In this document: in pieces, positions 53,750 through 61,214 of the stretch | Position numbering within the stretch: position 1 is the first letter of the stretch | Layout: the number at the start of each line of letters is the position of its first letter | From: Miltoncostaea sp963703045 | GTDB taxonomy: Bacteria > Actinomycetota > Thermoleophilia > Miltoncostaeales > Miltoncostaeaceae | Assembly (NCBI GenBank): GCA_963703045.1 | Contig: OY969782.1 | Coordinates: 1,054,001-1,118,000, forward strand | Length of the DNA: 64,000 bases | Direction of reading: 5' to 3' | Notes under the pieces: model-generated | Told to the model about the DNA's origin: nothing | The model's input: only the letters and a program-made list of their open reading frames with translations | Databases searched by the model: none | Translations under genes and position numbers: made by a program

Positions 53750-54502
53750 ATGAGCCTCCACGTCGGCACCTCGGGCTGGGCGTATCGCGAGTGGAGGCCG
53801 GCGTTCTACCCCCCGGACCTGCCGCAGGACCGGTTCCTCTCGCACTACGCCGAGCGCCTCACGGCGTGCGAGGTCAACGCGACCTTCTACCGCCTGCAGT
53901 CCGAGAGCGCGGTCACGCGATGGGCCGAGGCCACGCCGCCCGGATTCCGGTTCGCGGCCAAGGCGCACCGCCGCCTCACCCACACCCGCGCCCTGCCGCC
54001 GCACGAGGGGGGCGACGCCTTCCTCGAGCGGTTCCTCGACTCGCTCACGGGCCTCGGGGCGCGGCTCGGCGCGGTGCTGCTGCAGTTCCCGGCCTCGCGG
54101 CCGCGCGACGACGGCGCGCTCGACGACCTGCTCGGCTGCCTGCCGGCCGGCCTGCCCGTGGCCCTCGAGTTCCGGCACGACTCGTGGGGCGCGGCCGCGG
54201 TGGAGGAGCGCGTCGCCGCCCACGGGGGCACCATCTGCATCTCGGAGACCGACGGGGCGGTGCTGTCGCGCCTGCCCGCCGGCCCCCTCGCCTACGTCCG
54301 GCTGCGCGCGGACGCCTACGGCGACGATGCGCGCCGGGGTTGGCGCGACCTGCTCGAGCGCGAGGCGGCCGACCGCCCCGTCTTCGCGTTCGCCAAGCAC
54401 GAGGGCGTCCCCGCGGGCGATCCCCACGCGGGGGTCGGGCTGGCCGAGTGGCTGCTCGGGGTCGGCGCCGCACGGGCGGCGCCGGGTACGTCCGAGGCCT
54501 AG
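53750..54502 (+). CDS. DUF72 (YecE-like) protein
   Basis: A 250-residue TIM-barrel-like DUF72 protein: LHVGTSGWAYREWRPAFYPP, YAERLTACEVNATFYRLQSE, RWAEATPPGFRFAAKAHRRL, LGAVLLQFPASRPRDDGALD, VALEFRHDSWGAAAVEERVA, FAFAKHEGVPAGDPHAGVGL. The function of the family is unknown. It interrupts the minus-strand run and ends 4 bases inside the PIN-TRAM gene. Confidence 0.9.
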   Translation: MSLHVGTSGWAYREWRPAFYPPDLPQDRFLSHYAERLTACEVNATFYRLQSESAVTRWAEATPPGFRFAAKAHRRLTHTRALPPHEGGDAFLERFLDSLTGLGARLGAVLLQFPASRPRDDGALDDLLGCLPAGLPVALEFRHDSWGAAAVEERVAAHGGTICISETDGAVLSRLPAGPLAYVRLRADAYGDDARRGWRDLLEREAADRPVFAFAKHEGVPAGDPHAGVGLAEWLLGVGAARAAPGTSEA

Positions 54503-55545
54503 TCCTGCCCCTCGTGCAGCTTGGTGAAGATCATCTTGCCGGACGGGCTCTGCAGCACGCTCGTCACCTCGACGACCACCTCGCGGCCCACCGCCGCGCG
54601 CCCGCCCTCCACCACGATCATCGTGCCGTCCTGGAGGTAGGCGACGCCCTGGTCGTACTCGCGGCCCTCGCGGATGATCTTCACCTGCAGCGGCTCGCCG
54701 GGCAGCACGGCCGGCTTGAGCGCGTTGGCGAGCTCGTTGACGTTGAGCACCTCGACGCCCTGGATCTGGGCGACCTTGTTGAGGTTGTAGTCGGTGGTGA
54801 CGATCGACGCGCCGACCTCCTGCGCCATCCGCACCAGCTTGGCGTCGACGCCCTCGATGCCGGCGTAGTCGCCACCCCGCACCGCGAAGCCCCCGTTGGC
54901 GGTCGTCTTGAGCTCCTCGACGATCTCGAGGCCGCGCCTGCCGCGGGCCCGCTTGAGGGCGTCGGCCGAGTCGGCGACCCGCTGGAGCTCCTCGAGCACG
55001 AAGTCGGGGATGACGATCGCGCCCGACAGGAACCTGGTGCGCACCACATCGACCAGGCGGCCGTCGATGATCGCGCTGGTGTCGATGAGGCGGGTCAGCG
55101 TCTGCCCGCCCGAGCGTGACCGGATGCCGACCAGGCGCAGGATGTCGACGTGTCGTCGCGCCGCGACGCGGCTGAAGACGTAGGCGACCACCAGCACCAC
55201 CGGCAGGAGCAGGTACGGACCGATGATCGGCAGCTGCGCCACGGCCACCCCGGCCAGGGCCGCCGCGACCAGGCCCACGACGAGCCCGAGCGCGCCCACC
55301 ATGAGCTCCGCCGCCGATCGGCGGTCGGCGGCACGGTCGATGGCCCGCAGCCGGTCGCGGAGCATCTTGCCCACCAGACCGCCCACCAGCAGGCCGAGCA
55401 GCGCGCCCGCGACCGTGATGGCCGCCCGGGCGGCGTACCACCAGGGGGAGTCGAACCACTGGTCGAGCGGGAGGGCGGCCCCGGCCTGATAAGCGCCGAG
55501 GCCCCCCAGGAGGCCGAGGACGATGCGGCTGACGACGATCAGCAC
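54499..55545 (-). CDS. membrane PIN-TRAM nuclease-like protein (YacL family)
   Basis: A 348-residue protein: about four N-terminal membrane helices (VSRIVLGLLGGLGAYQAGAA, AITVAGALLGLLVGGLVGKM, GALGLVVGLVAAALAGVAVA, GPYLLLPVVLVVAYVFSRVA), a PIN domain (TRLIDTSAIIDGRLVDVVRT, GVDAKLVRMAQEVGASIVTT), and a TRAM domain (PLQVKIIREGREYDQGVAYL). It is the Bacillus yacL counterpart, in the same place between radA and ispD. An RNase role is inferred from PIN. Confidence 0.92.
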   Translation of the reverse strand: MLIVVSRIVLGLLGGLGAYQAGAALPLDQWFDSPWWYAARAAITVAGALLGLLVGGLVGKMLRDRLRAIDRAADRRSAAELMVGALGLVVGLVAAALAGVAVAQLPIIGPYLLLPVVLVVAYVFSRVAARRHVDILRLVGIRSRSGGQTLTRLIDTSAIIDGRLVDVVRTRFLSGAIVIPDFVLEELQRVADSADALKRARGRRGLEIVEELKTTANGGFAVRGGDYAGIEGVDAKLVRMAQEVGASIVTTDYNLNKVAQIQGVEVLNVNELANALKPAVLPGEPLQVKIIREGREYDQGVAYLQDGTMIVVEGGRAAVGREVVVEVTSVLQSPSGKMIFTKLHEGQD

Positions 55546-55649
55546 CTCGCGATCACCTCATCCACCGGATCGTGGCGAGTGCACGTCATCAGCGCCGTTC
55601 CCTTCTCGTTCAGCCCCCGACCCGCATCGATCGTACGCTAGCCGTTCCG

Positions 55650-56213
55650 CTACTCGACGAGTGCCTCGGCGCCCTTCTTCGCGGTGACGGCGTCGGCATC
55701 ACGACGCTCGCCGATGTCCTCGAGAAGGTTCTCGAGGAAGTCGATCGCCTCCTGCTCCTCCATGTCGCGCGCGTACATGAGCTCGCTGGCCAGGATCTTC
55801 TTCGCGCGGCCGAACATCTGCTTCTCGCCCGTCGAGAGGCCCTTGTCGAGATCGCGAATCGACAGGTTCCTGACGACCTCGGCGAGCTCGAAGATGTCGC
55901 CCGTCTTGATCTTGTCGCGGTTGTGCTTGAAGCGGCGGTTCCAGTTCTTGGGCATCTGCGTGCCGTCGTCGCGCAGCACGGCCAGCACCTCGTCGACCGT
56001 CTCCTCGCCGATCACCTTGCGCAGGCCCGCCGCCTCGGCGTTCTCGCAGGGGACCATGACGGTCATGTCGTTGTAGAGGATCTGGATGGTGAGGTACTCG
56101 CGGCGCTGCCCGAGGATCTCCTTCTGCTCCTTCTTGACGATCTTGCCCGCGCCGTGATGCGGGTAGACGACCTTGTCTCCGACCTCGTACAACCGCTCCC
56201 CCTCACTCGTCAT
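55650..56213 (-). CDS. carD: CarD/CdnL-family RNA polymerase-binding regulator
   Basis: A 187-residue protein: an N-terminal polymerase-interacting domain (YEVGDKVVYPHHGAGKIVKK, YLTIQILYNDMTVMVPCENA) and a helical DNA-contacting C-terminus (MPKNWNRRFKHNRDKIKTGD, LSTGEKQMFGRAKKILASEL). CarD stabilises open complexes at rRNA and other promoters. In Bacillus disA follows radA; carD here takes that place. The extra C-terminal acidic tail is short. Confidence 0.94.
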   Translation of the reverse strand: MTSEGERLYEVGDKVVYPHHGAGKIVKKEQKEILGQRREYLTIQILYNDMTVMVPCENAEAAGLRKVIGEETVDEVLAVLRDDGTQMPKNWNRRFKHNRDKIKTGDIFELAEVVRNLSIRDLDKGLSTGEKQMFGRAKKILASELMYARDMEEQEAIDFLENLLEDIGERRDADAVTAKKGAEALVE

Positions 56214-56230
56214 CGACAGGACAGGCCCGA

Positions 56231-57595
56231 CTAGCGGGCGAATGCGACCTCGAGGGCCTCCCGGACCCCCGTGACCGCGTGTACGTGCCGAGGCGACGCC
56301 GACGCGGCGTCACCCCCGATCTCGCGCGGCGGCGTCACCGCCGCCTCCAGTCCGTGGGCCGCCATGGCGGCCAGCCGGCGCACGCCGTGGCCCGAGGGGC
56401 GCACCGCGCCCGTCAGCCCCAGCTCGCCGAAGGCCGCCGAACCCGGCGCCAACGGGACCCCCCGGTGCGCGCTCGTGATCGCGAGCGCCATGGCGAGGTC
56501 GGCGGCCGGGTCGAGCGCGCGGGCGCCGCCCGCGACGCTCACGAAGACGTCGGCATCGCCGAGGCGCACGCCGGCGTGGCGCGACAGCACGGCGATGACC
56601 TGGGCCAGCCGGGTGCGGTCGACGCCGATCGCGACGCGTCGCGGCGGCACGATCTCGGTGGGGCCGACCAGCGCCTGCACCTCGACGAGCAGCGCCCGGC
56701 TGCCCTCGACGGCCGGGAAGACGCACGAGCCGATCCTCTCCCCGGCCTCGGCCAGGTAGAGGCGGGTCGGGTCCTCCACCGACTCGAGGCCCGAGGCGCG
56801 CATCTCGAAGATGCCGGTCTCGTTGGTCGAGCCGAAGCGGTTCTTCGTCGCGCGCAGCACGCGCTGGGCGCGCATGTCGTCGCCCTCGAACGACAGCACG
56901 CAGTCGACGAGGTGCTCCATCGTGCGCGGACCGGCGAGCCCGCCGTCCTTCGTGACCTGGCCGACGAGCACGATCGTGACGCCCCGCTCCTTCGCCGCGC
57001 GCATCAGCTCCGCGGTCACCGCGCGCACCTGGTTGGGCGCCCCGGGGGCGCCCTCGACGCCGTCCGAGTGGAGGGTCTGCACCGAGTCGATCGCGACGAC
57101 GTCGGGGCGGTGCGCCTCGATCGCCGCGAGCACGCTCTCGAGGTGCGTCTCGGCGAGCACCTGCACCGGCCCGCAGTCGCAGGTCAGGCGCTCCGCGCGC
57201 CCGCGCACCTGGATGGCCGACTCCTCGCCGGTGACGAGCATCGCCTGCCCGGCGACGGCCACGTTGGCCAGCGCCTGCAGCACGAGGGTGCTCTTGCCGA
57301 TCCCCGGCTCGCCGCCCAGCAGGACGAGGGAGCCCGGCACGAGCCCTCCGCCCAGCACCCGGTCGAGCTCGCCGATGCCCGTGCTGCGGCGCGCGGGCGC
57401 GTCGTCGACCAGGTCGGCGAGACGCGTGACCACCGGCACGGGGCCGATCGGCCCCCGCCGCGCCGTGGGGGCGGCGGTGGCCTCCTCGGCCACCGTGCCC
57501 CACTCCCCGCAGGTCGGGCAGCGCCCGACCCAGCGCGGGGCCTGCGCTCCGCAGGCCCCGCACGAATAGACGACCCGTCGACGCGTCTGCGCCAC
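56231..57595 (-). CDS. radA: DNA repair protein RadA
   Basis: A 454-residue RecA-like helicase that helps branch migration. It has a four-Cys zinc finger (SCGACGAQAPRWVGRCPTCG), Walker A (GGEPGIGKSTLVLQALANVA), VVAIDSVQTLHSDGVEGAPG, the KNRFGSTNE motif, and a Lon-like C-terminal domain (VSVAGGARALDPAADLAMAL, GELGLTGAVRPSGHGVRRLA). ATG at 57595, 20 bases after clpC. Confidence 0.96.
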   Translation of the reverse strand: MAQTRRRVVYSCGACGAQAPRWVGRCPTCGEWGTVAEEATAAPTARRGPIGPVPVVTRLADLVDDAPARRSTGIGELDRVLGGGLVPGSLVLLGGEPGIGKSTLVLQALANVAVAGQAMLVTGEESAIQVRGRAERLTCDCGPVQVLAETHLESVLAAIEAHRPDVVAIDSVQTLHSDGVEGAPGAPNQVRAVTAELMRAAKERGVTIVLVGQVTKDGGLAGPRTMEHLVDCVLSFEGDDMRAQRVLRATKNRFGSTNETGIFEMRASGLESVEDPTRLYLAEAGERIGSCVFPAVEGSRALLVEVQALVGPTEIVPPRRVAIGVDRTRLAQVIAVLSRHAGVRLGDADVFVSVAGGARALDPAADLAMALAITSAHRGVPLAPGSAAFGELGLTGAVRPSGHGVRRLAAMAAHGLEAAVTPPREIGGDAASASPRHVHAVTGVREALEVAFAR

Positions 57596-57615
57596 GCCAG
57601 CCCCTCGCCCGGGGA

Positions 57616-60132
57616 TTACGACTCGCTCGGTCCGGCGGGCGAATCCTCGGAGGCCGCGCCGGCGGCGGCGCCGACGGTCTCGGGCTGCGTCTCCGGCTCG
57701 GTGACGACCAGCTTCATGTCCTCGCCGTCCCGATCGACGACCACGCTGCTGCCCTCGATGAACCCGCCCGCGAGCAGACGGTCCGAGAGCGGGTCCTCGA
57801 TCAGCCGCTGGATCGCGCGGCGCAGCGGCCGGGCGCCCATCGTCGGGTCGTAGCCCTGCTCGACGAGCAGGTCCTTCGCGTCGTCCGTGAGGCGCAGGGC
57901 CAGGCCGTGCTCCTTCATCTGGTTCTGCAGGCGAACCAGGAGCAGATCGACGATCTCGGTGATCTCCTCCTTGGTCAGCTTGTGGAACACGATGATCTCG
58001 TCGATGCGGTTGATCAGCTCGGGGCGGAAGACCCGCTTGAGCTCGCCCATGATCCGCGACTTCATGTCGTCGTACGACAGGCCGGTCTCGTCCGTGACCG
58101 AGAACCCGAGCGGCGTGTTGCGCGAGATCGTCGCGGCGCCGATGTTCGAGGTCATGATCAGGATCGCGTTGCGGAAGTCGACCGAGCGGCCCTGGGCGTC
58201 GGTGAGGCGTCCGTCCTCGAGGATCTGCAGGAGGATGTTGAACACCTCGGGGTGCGCCTTCTCGACCTCGTCGAGCAGGATCACCGAGTAGGGCTTGCGC
58301 CGGACCTGCTCGGTCAGCTGGCCGCCCTCGTCGTAGCCGATGTAGCCGGGCGGGGAGCCCACGAGGCGCGAGACCGCGTGCTTCTCCATGTACTCGGACA
58401 TGTCGACCTGGATCAGCGCGCTCTCGTCGCCGAACAGGAACTCGGCGAGCGTGCGGGCGAGCTCGGTCTTACCGACGCCCGAGGGGCCGAGGAAGATGAA
58501 CGAGCCCGACGGGCGCTTCGGGTCCTTGATGCCGGCGCGGGCGCGGCGGATCGCGCGGGAGACGGCCTTGATGGCCTGCTCCTGCCCGATGACGCGCTTG
58601 TGGAGCTCGTCCTCCATCCGCAGCAGCTTCTGCGTCTCGGCCTCGGTGAGCTTGAACACCGGGATGCCGGTCCACATCGAGACGATGTCGGCGATCTCCT
58701 CCTCGCCGATGGAGGCCCGGGGGCCGCCCTCGTCGCTCTTCCACTGCTCCTCGAGGTCGCGCTTCTTGTTCGTGAGGCGCCGCTCCTTGTCGCGGAGGTT
58801 GGCGGCCTTCTCGAACTCCTGCGCCTCGATGGCCGCCTCCTTCTCCTTGCGGACCTGGTCGATCTCCTCCTCGAGCTCCCGGTAGGTCGGGGGCGCGGTC
58901 ATCGTGCGGATGCGCATCCGCGACGACGCCTCGTCGATGAGGTCGATCGCCTTGTCCGGCAGGAACCGGTCGGCGATGTAGCGGTCGGCCAGGTTGGCGG
59001 CGGCGGCGAGCGCCTCGTCGGTGATCGTGACCCGGTGGTGGGCCTCGTAGCGGTCGCGGAGGCCGCGCAGGATCTGCTCGGTCTCCTCCTGCGAGGGCTC
59101 GTCGACCTGGATCTTCTGGAAGCGGCGCTCGAGTGCGGAGTCGCGCTCGAGGTACTTGCGGTACTCGTCGAGCGTCGTCGCGCCGACCGTCTGCAGCTCG
59201 CCGCGGGCGAGCGCGGGCTTCAGGATCGAGGCTGCGTCGATCGCGCCCTCGGCGGCGCCCGCGCCGACGAGATTGTGGAGCTCGTCGATGAACAGGATGA
59301 TGTCGCCGCGCTGGGTGATCTCCTTCATCACCTTCTTCAGGCGCTCCTCGAACTCGCCGCGGTACTTCGAGCCGGCGACGAGGGCCGCGAGGTCGAGCGT
59401 GTAGATCTGCTTGTTGCGCAGCAGCTCCGGCACCTCGTTGCTCGCGATGCGCTGCGCCAGTCCCTCGATGACGGCGGTCTTGCCCACGCCGGGCTCACCG
59501 ATGAGGACCGGGTTGTTCTTCGTGCGCCGGGAGAGGATCTGCATGACCCGCTCGATCTCGGTCTGGCGACCGACCACCGGGTCGAGCTTGCCCTCGGCCG
59601 CGAGCTTGGTGAGGTTGCGGCCGAACTGGTCGAGCAGCTTGCTCGACTTCTTGTCGCCGCTCTGCCCGCTGCTGGCCTGCCCCTGCTGACGCCGGCCCGG
59701 GCCCGAGAGCATGCGGATGATCTCGTTGCGGATCTTCTCGGAGTCGGCGTCGAAGTCGGCGAGGATGCGCGCGGCGACGCCCTCGTTCTCACGCACGAGG
59801 CCGAGCAGGATGTGCTCGGTGCCGATGTAGTTGTGGCCGAGCGACAGCGCCTCGCGCAGCGCCAGCTCGAGCACCTTCTTGGCCCGCGGGGTGAAGGGGA
59901 TCTGCCCGGAGGTGACCTCCTCGCCCGACCCGACGATCCGGATCACCTGGGCGCGCACCTCCTCCACGGTGATCTCGAGACCCTCGAGCACGCGCGCGGC
60001 CAGACCCTCCTCCTCGCGCAGCAGGCCCAGCAGGATGTGCTCGGTCCCGATGTAGTTGTGCTTGAGGGTGCGCGCCTCCTCCTGGGCCAGTACCACGACC
60101 TGGCGGGCGCGCTCGGTGAACCGTTCGAACAT
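57616..60132 (-). CDS. clpC: ATP-dependent Clp protease ATPase subunit ClpC
   Basis: An 838-residue AAA+ unfoldase: two N-terminal Clp repeats (FTERARQVVVLAQEEARTLK, NYIGTEHILLGLLREEEGLA), AAA-1 (VLIGEPGVGKTAVIEGLAQR, IILFIDELHNLVGAGAAEGA), the middle UVR-type helix pair (ANLRDKERRLTNKKRDLEEQ), AAA-2 (FIFLGPSGVGKTELARTLAE), and a C-terminal D2 domain (YDPTMGARPLRRAIQRLIED). It feeds ClpP. No mcsA, mcsB or ctsR gene precedes it, so the Bacillus-type control module is absent here. Confidence 0.97.
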   Translation of the reverse strand: MFERFTERARQVVVLAQEEARTLKHNYIGTEHILLGLLREEEGLAARVLEGLEITVEEVRAQVIRIVGSGEEVTSGQIPFTPRAKKVLELALREALSLGHNYIGTEHILLGLVRENEGVAARILADFDADSEKIRNEIIRMLSGPGRRQQGQASSGQSGDKKSSKLLDQFGRNLTKLAAEGKLDPVVGRQTEIERVMQILSRRTKNNPVLIGEPGVGKTAVIEGLAQRIASNEVPELLRNKQIYTLDLAALVAGSKYRGEFEERLKKVMKEITQRGDIILFIDELHNLVGAGAAEGAIDAASILKPALARGELQTVGATTLDEYRKYLERDSALERRFQKIQVDEPSQEETEQILRGLRDRYEAHHRVTITDEALAAAANLADRYIADRFLPDKAIDLIDEASSRMRIRTMTAPPTYRELEEEIDQVRKEKEAAIEAQEFEKAANLRDKERRLTNKKRDLEEQWKSDEGGPRASIGEEEIADIVSMWTGIPVFKLTEAETQKLLRMEDELHKRVIGQEQAIKAVSRAIRRARAGIKDPKRPSGSFIFLGPSGVGKTELARTLAEFLFGDESALIQVDMSEYMEKHAVSRLVGSPPGYIGYDEGGQLTEQVRRKPYSVILLDEVEKAHPEVFNILLQILEDGRLTDAQGRSVDFRNAILIMTSNIGAATISRNTPLGFSVTDETGLSYDDMKSRIMGELKRVFRPELINRIDEIIVFHKLTKEEITEIVDLLLVRLQNQMKEHGLALRLTDDAKDLLVEQGYDPTMGARPLRRAIQRLIEDPLSDRLLAGGFIEGSSVVVDRDGEDMKLVVTEPETQPETVGAAAGAASEDSPAGPSES

Positions 60133-60453
60133 CGGGATTCCCCTTCCTGCTCACCCGGCCCCGAGGACGCGAAAACCGCGCCGGCGGTGGACGACGGGCG
60201 TTGAAGAGTGCGGGACTTCGAGGGTCAGGACCCGCAGACGGTCGCCTCGCGAGGCGTGTCCACGGCGGTGGGACAGAGCTCCCGGCGGGTGGCCGCCGGA
60301 GGACGATCCTAGCACGGTGCCCCCTCTCGCCCCCCTCATCGGCGGGCGCGGGTACGTCCTGGACGATCGCGGTGCACCGGCGTCGGTGCACCCCCCGTTC
60401 GGACGGATCGCCGACCGGCGGCGGGCTGCCGCGCGCGGGTCGGGGAGCACGGT
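60133..60453. other. clpC upstream region with palindromes
   Basis: No gene is seen in about 360 bases between clpC and bS18. It holds a perfect 14-base palindrome (CGCCTCG/CGAGGCG, 60243-60256) about 110 bases before the clpC ATG. Two copies of GGTGCACC, itself palindromic, lie at 60371-60378 and 60385-60392. No CtsR, HspR or ClgR consensus box was recognised. Weak regulatory candidates only. Confidence 0.35.
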
Positions 60454-60485
60454 GGCCACGGTCATCATCGATGATGACCGTGGCC
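60454..60485. terminator. 32-base perfect palindrome downstream of bS18
   Basis: From GGCCACGGTCATCAT at 60454 its exact complement follows up to 60485, with CG at the centre. It starts 8 bases past the bS18 stop, before the clpC control region. The stem is very strong and no T tract follows. Most likely a U-less terminator; a protein-binding site is possible. Confidence 0.65.
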
Positions 60486-60493
60486 CCGGACGC

Positions 60494-60772
60494 CTAGTGG
60501 CGCACCTTGCGGTCCTGATCGGGGTAGATCAGCAGGCCCATGGTGCGAGCGCGCTTCACCGCCTTGGCGACGAGCGTCTGCTGGCGACGGGAGAGACCGG
60601 TGATCCGGCGCGACCGGATCTTGCCCCGCTCGCTCACGAAGCGCCGCAGCGACGGGTAGTTCTTCCAGTCGATCTCCTCCGCGGCGAGCTGCGGACGGCG
60701 CTTGCGTGCGGCGGGCGCGCCACCCTTGCGGCCCTTCGTCTTCGACCGCGCGCGGCCTCGTGGCTTGGCCAT
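60494..60772 (-). CDS. rpsR: 30S ribosomal protein bS18, cysteine-free
   Basis: A 92-residue bS18: EIDWKNYPSLRRFVSERGKI, RSRRITGLSRRQQTLVAKAV, KRARTMGLLIYPDQDRKVRH. The zinc-binding cysteines of classical bS18 are absent, which in other bacteria marks zinc-independent copies. The usual partners rpsF, ssb and rplI are not adjacent, so it stands as a single gene. A TATAGT box at 60810-60815 (minus) is a likely -10; no Zur-type palindrome is seen. Confidence 0.93.
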   Translation of the reverse strand: MAKPRGRARSKTKGRKGGAPAARKRRPQLAAEEIDWKNYPSLRRFVSERGKIRSRRITGLSRRQQTLVAKAVKRARTMGLLIYPDQDRKVRH

Positions 60773-60809
60773 CTACTCCCTTGTCTCTCGCTCCGTACGA
60801 CGGCGGGGG

Positions 60810-60815
60810 ACTATA
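60810..60815 (-). promoter_or_regulatory. candidate -10 box of bS18
   Basis: TATAGT on the minus strand, about 40 bases before the bS18 ATG, in an otherwise GC-rich gap. The -35 is weak, so this is tentative. Confidence 0.35.
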
Positions 60816-60843
60816 GCGCACGCCCCCCGCCGCGTCCGTGGCC

Positions 60844-60948
60844 TCAGATCGGGAGGGCGTCCCGTACGCCGCGGGCGCGGCGGCGCACGTACCTCTTCGC
60901 GACGCGCCAGACGACGACGCCGAGGCCCGCGTACAGGGTCTTCTTCAT
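60844..60948 (-). CDS. 34-residue basic small protein
   Basis: ATG at 60948 with GGAGG six bases upstream. The product starts MKKTLYAGLGVVVWRVAKRY, then a basic VRRRARGVRD segment and ends ALPI. The first half is hydrophobic or amphipathic and the second carries many arginines, so membrane association is likely. It starts 11 bases after the CsbD stop, and its ribosome site lies in that gap. Too short for usual gene calling; no family recognised. Confidence 0.5.
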   Translation of the reverse strand: MKKTLYAGLGVVVWRVAKRYVRRRARGVRDALPI

Positions 60949-60959
60949 GTCGGCCTCCT

Positions 60960-61145
60960 CTACCGGCGGGTGACGGCGTCCTTCAGGTCGGAGGCGGCCT
61001 CACGGACCTTCTCCCCCGCCTGGCGGGCCTTGCCCTCGGCCTGGTCCTGACGGCCATCGGCCTTCTGCTCCTCGTCGCCGCGCAGCGCGCCGACGGCCTC
61101 CTTGGCCTTGCCGCCCAGCTCCTGTGACTTCCCGGACTCGCTCAT
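60960..61145 (-). CDS. CsbD-family general stress protein
   Basis: A 61-residue, hydrophilic, helical CsbD-like protein (SQELGGKAKEAVGALRGDEE, DGRQDQAEGKARQAGEKVRE, AASDLKDAVTRR). CsbD proteins are induced by general stress in Bacillus and elsewhere; their action is unknown. ATG at 61145 after a G-rich site. It is coupled to a 34-residue basic peptide. Confidence 0.85.
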   Translation of the reverse strand: MSESGKSQELGGKAKEAVGALRGDEEQKADGRQDQAEGKARQAGEKVREAASDLKDAVTRR

Positions 61146-61214
61146 GCGTGCCCCCCGTGTCGCGGTCGCCGTGAGCCCCGAGGGTGCCCGGCGGGAGGGG
61201 CGGGCAAACGCCGT

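Noticed and set aside
60773..60843. Zur operator upstream of cysteine-free bS18
   Set aside because: No AT-rich dyad of Zur type is visible; only a plain -10-like box.
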